From NCBI GenBank assembly GCA_026986135.1, contig JALSPD010000002.1, positions 1 through 5,737 of the forward strand: 5,737 nt of DNA, in the 5' to 3' direction. The position numbers and the translations under genes were made by a program. This DNA comes from DHVE2 group archaeon. GTDB taxonomy: Archaea; Thermoplasmatota; Thermoplasmata; Thermoplasmatales; Aciduliprofundaceae. The notes below the pieces were generated by a model. It did not search any database, was not told where the DNA came from, and worked only from the letters and a program-made list of their open reading frames with translations. Within the stretch, counting starts at the first letter, position 1, and each line of letters starts with the position of its first letter. Positions 5,332 through 5,737 of this stretch are shown here, piece by piece.

Positions 5332-5737
5332 TTACTTACCTTCCTTGGTTTCAGCGGCTTTTTTCGCCTCCTTCTTCCTTTTCTCCTCTTCCTTTCTCCG
5401 AATTATGTCCTGCAAATAATCGCCGAGCTTGTTACGGAGGTCATCAACATCAAACACAAGATACTCCTTGCTAATTTTATTACCCTCGTTCTCATGCAAC
5501 AGCGGAGAGGCAATTACCTTGAATGTATGCTTATCCTCATCCACATAGTTGTACTTTGGCACAAGTTTGAGGGATTTTGTCGGGCATACATCGGTGCACA
5601 GGCCGCAGAAGCAGCAGCGTCCATAATCAATCACTGGCCTCTTTGGAAGTCCTTTTAGCACACCCTTTAACTCTGGAATCTCCACATAGGTTATCGCAGC
5701 GTTCATGCATATTCTTCCGCAGAATCCGCATCCAATA
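5332..5737 (-). CDS. Two-cluster [4Fe-4S] ferredoxin-type subunit of a complex I-like enzyme (NuoI/FpoI/MbhN type), 5' end outside window
   Basis: 134 residues are visible; the frame is open to the right edge and the start lies outside. Two ferredoxin motifs are present. The first is cut by the edge: GCGFCGRICM shows C-x2-C-x3-C, and the single base beyond (T as third codon base) fits a TGT cysteine completing C-x2-C-x2-C-x3-C. The second, CCFCGLCTDVCPT, is complete. The spacing between them, with PVIDYGRC before the second, is typical of subunits carrying electrons in complex I relatives: NADH or F420H2 dehydrogenases and membrane-bound hydrogenases. It should sit on the cytoplasmic side of the membrane arm. 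The family call is firm, but which enzyme cannot be decided without the upstream genes. The first motif ends in CM rather than the usual CP. The C-terminus has an unusual K/E-rich tail (about 24 residues, RRKEEEKRKKEAKK and onward). An internal ATG at 5706 would delete the first cluster and is not the start. Confidence 0.88.
   Translation of the reverse strand, partial: IGCGFCGRICMNAAITYVEIPELKGVLKGLPKRPVIDYGRCCFCGLCTDVCPTKSLKLVPKYNYVDEDKHTFKVIASPLLHENEGNKISKEYLVFDVDDLRNKLGDYLQDIIRRKEEEKRKKEAKKAAETKEGK

Noticed and set aside
3926..5658. Plus-strand open frames opposite the four minus-strand genes at the right
   Set aside because: Each is antisense to a gene supported by TATA box, Shine-Dalgarno, membrane pattern or cysteine motifs, and none has recognisable protein features.
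5704..5706. ATG at 5706 as the start of the ferredoxin subunit
   Set aside because: The frame is open upstream and encodes three cysteines of the first [4Fe-4S] motif; starting here would leave only one cluster.
1..5737. Mobile element, CRISPR array or defence system
   Set aside because: No inverted terminal repeats, regularly spaced repeats, transposase, integrase, nuclease or toxin motifs were seen on either strand; codon use appears even across the genes.

Overview
The window looks archaeal, probably from a euryarchaeote of the Thermoplasmatota type. The signs are TATA/BRE promoters placed 22-39 bases before start codons, an isoleucyl-tRNA synthetase of the eukaryote-like class, a surface protein with FG-GAP repeats and a C-terminal membrane anchor, and frequent AGA/AGG arginine and ATA isoleucine codons. 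The lineage is an inference; nothing in the window fixes a species.

Layout. The left edge (1-554, plus strand) holds the 3' end of a secreted or membrane-anchored beta-propeller/Ig-like surface protein. Everything else is on the minus strand, so transcription there runs from right to left. At the right edge (5332-5737) is the C-terminal part of a two-cluster [4Fe-4S] ferredoxin-type subunit of a complex I-like enzyme (Nuo/Fpo-type dehydrogenase or membrane-bound hydrogenase). Next, with its own promoter, comes a four-helix membrane protein of unknown function (4766-5290). A two-gene operon follows (4013-4696 and 3752-4006). Its first gene appears to encode two diverged roadblock/longin-like domains in tandem, and its second a small, mostly helical protein; they are tightly spaced and translationally linked. 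The last and largest gene is ileS (529-3618), whose 3' end overlaps the surface-protein gene tail to tail by 26 bases.

The genes are not one pathway: respiration or energy conservation, an unknown membrane protein, a possible small signalling or GTPase-regulator module, translation, and cell surface. The window is densely packed; the only intergenic stretches are short and hold promoters, ribosome binding sites or a T-rich terminator. Two genes (ileS and the membrane protein) have TATA boxes about 26 bases before the start codon and are probably read from leaderless mRNAs. The tandem-domain operon instead has a short leader with a near-perfect Shine-Dalgarno sequence.

There is no RNA gene, CRISPR array, insertion sequence or obvious mobile element. 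The most novel part is the unrecognised two-gene operon at 3752-4696.
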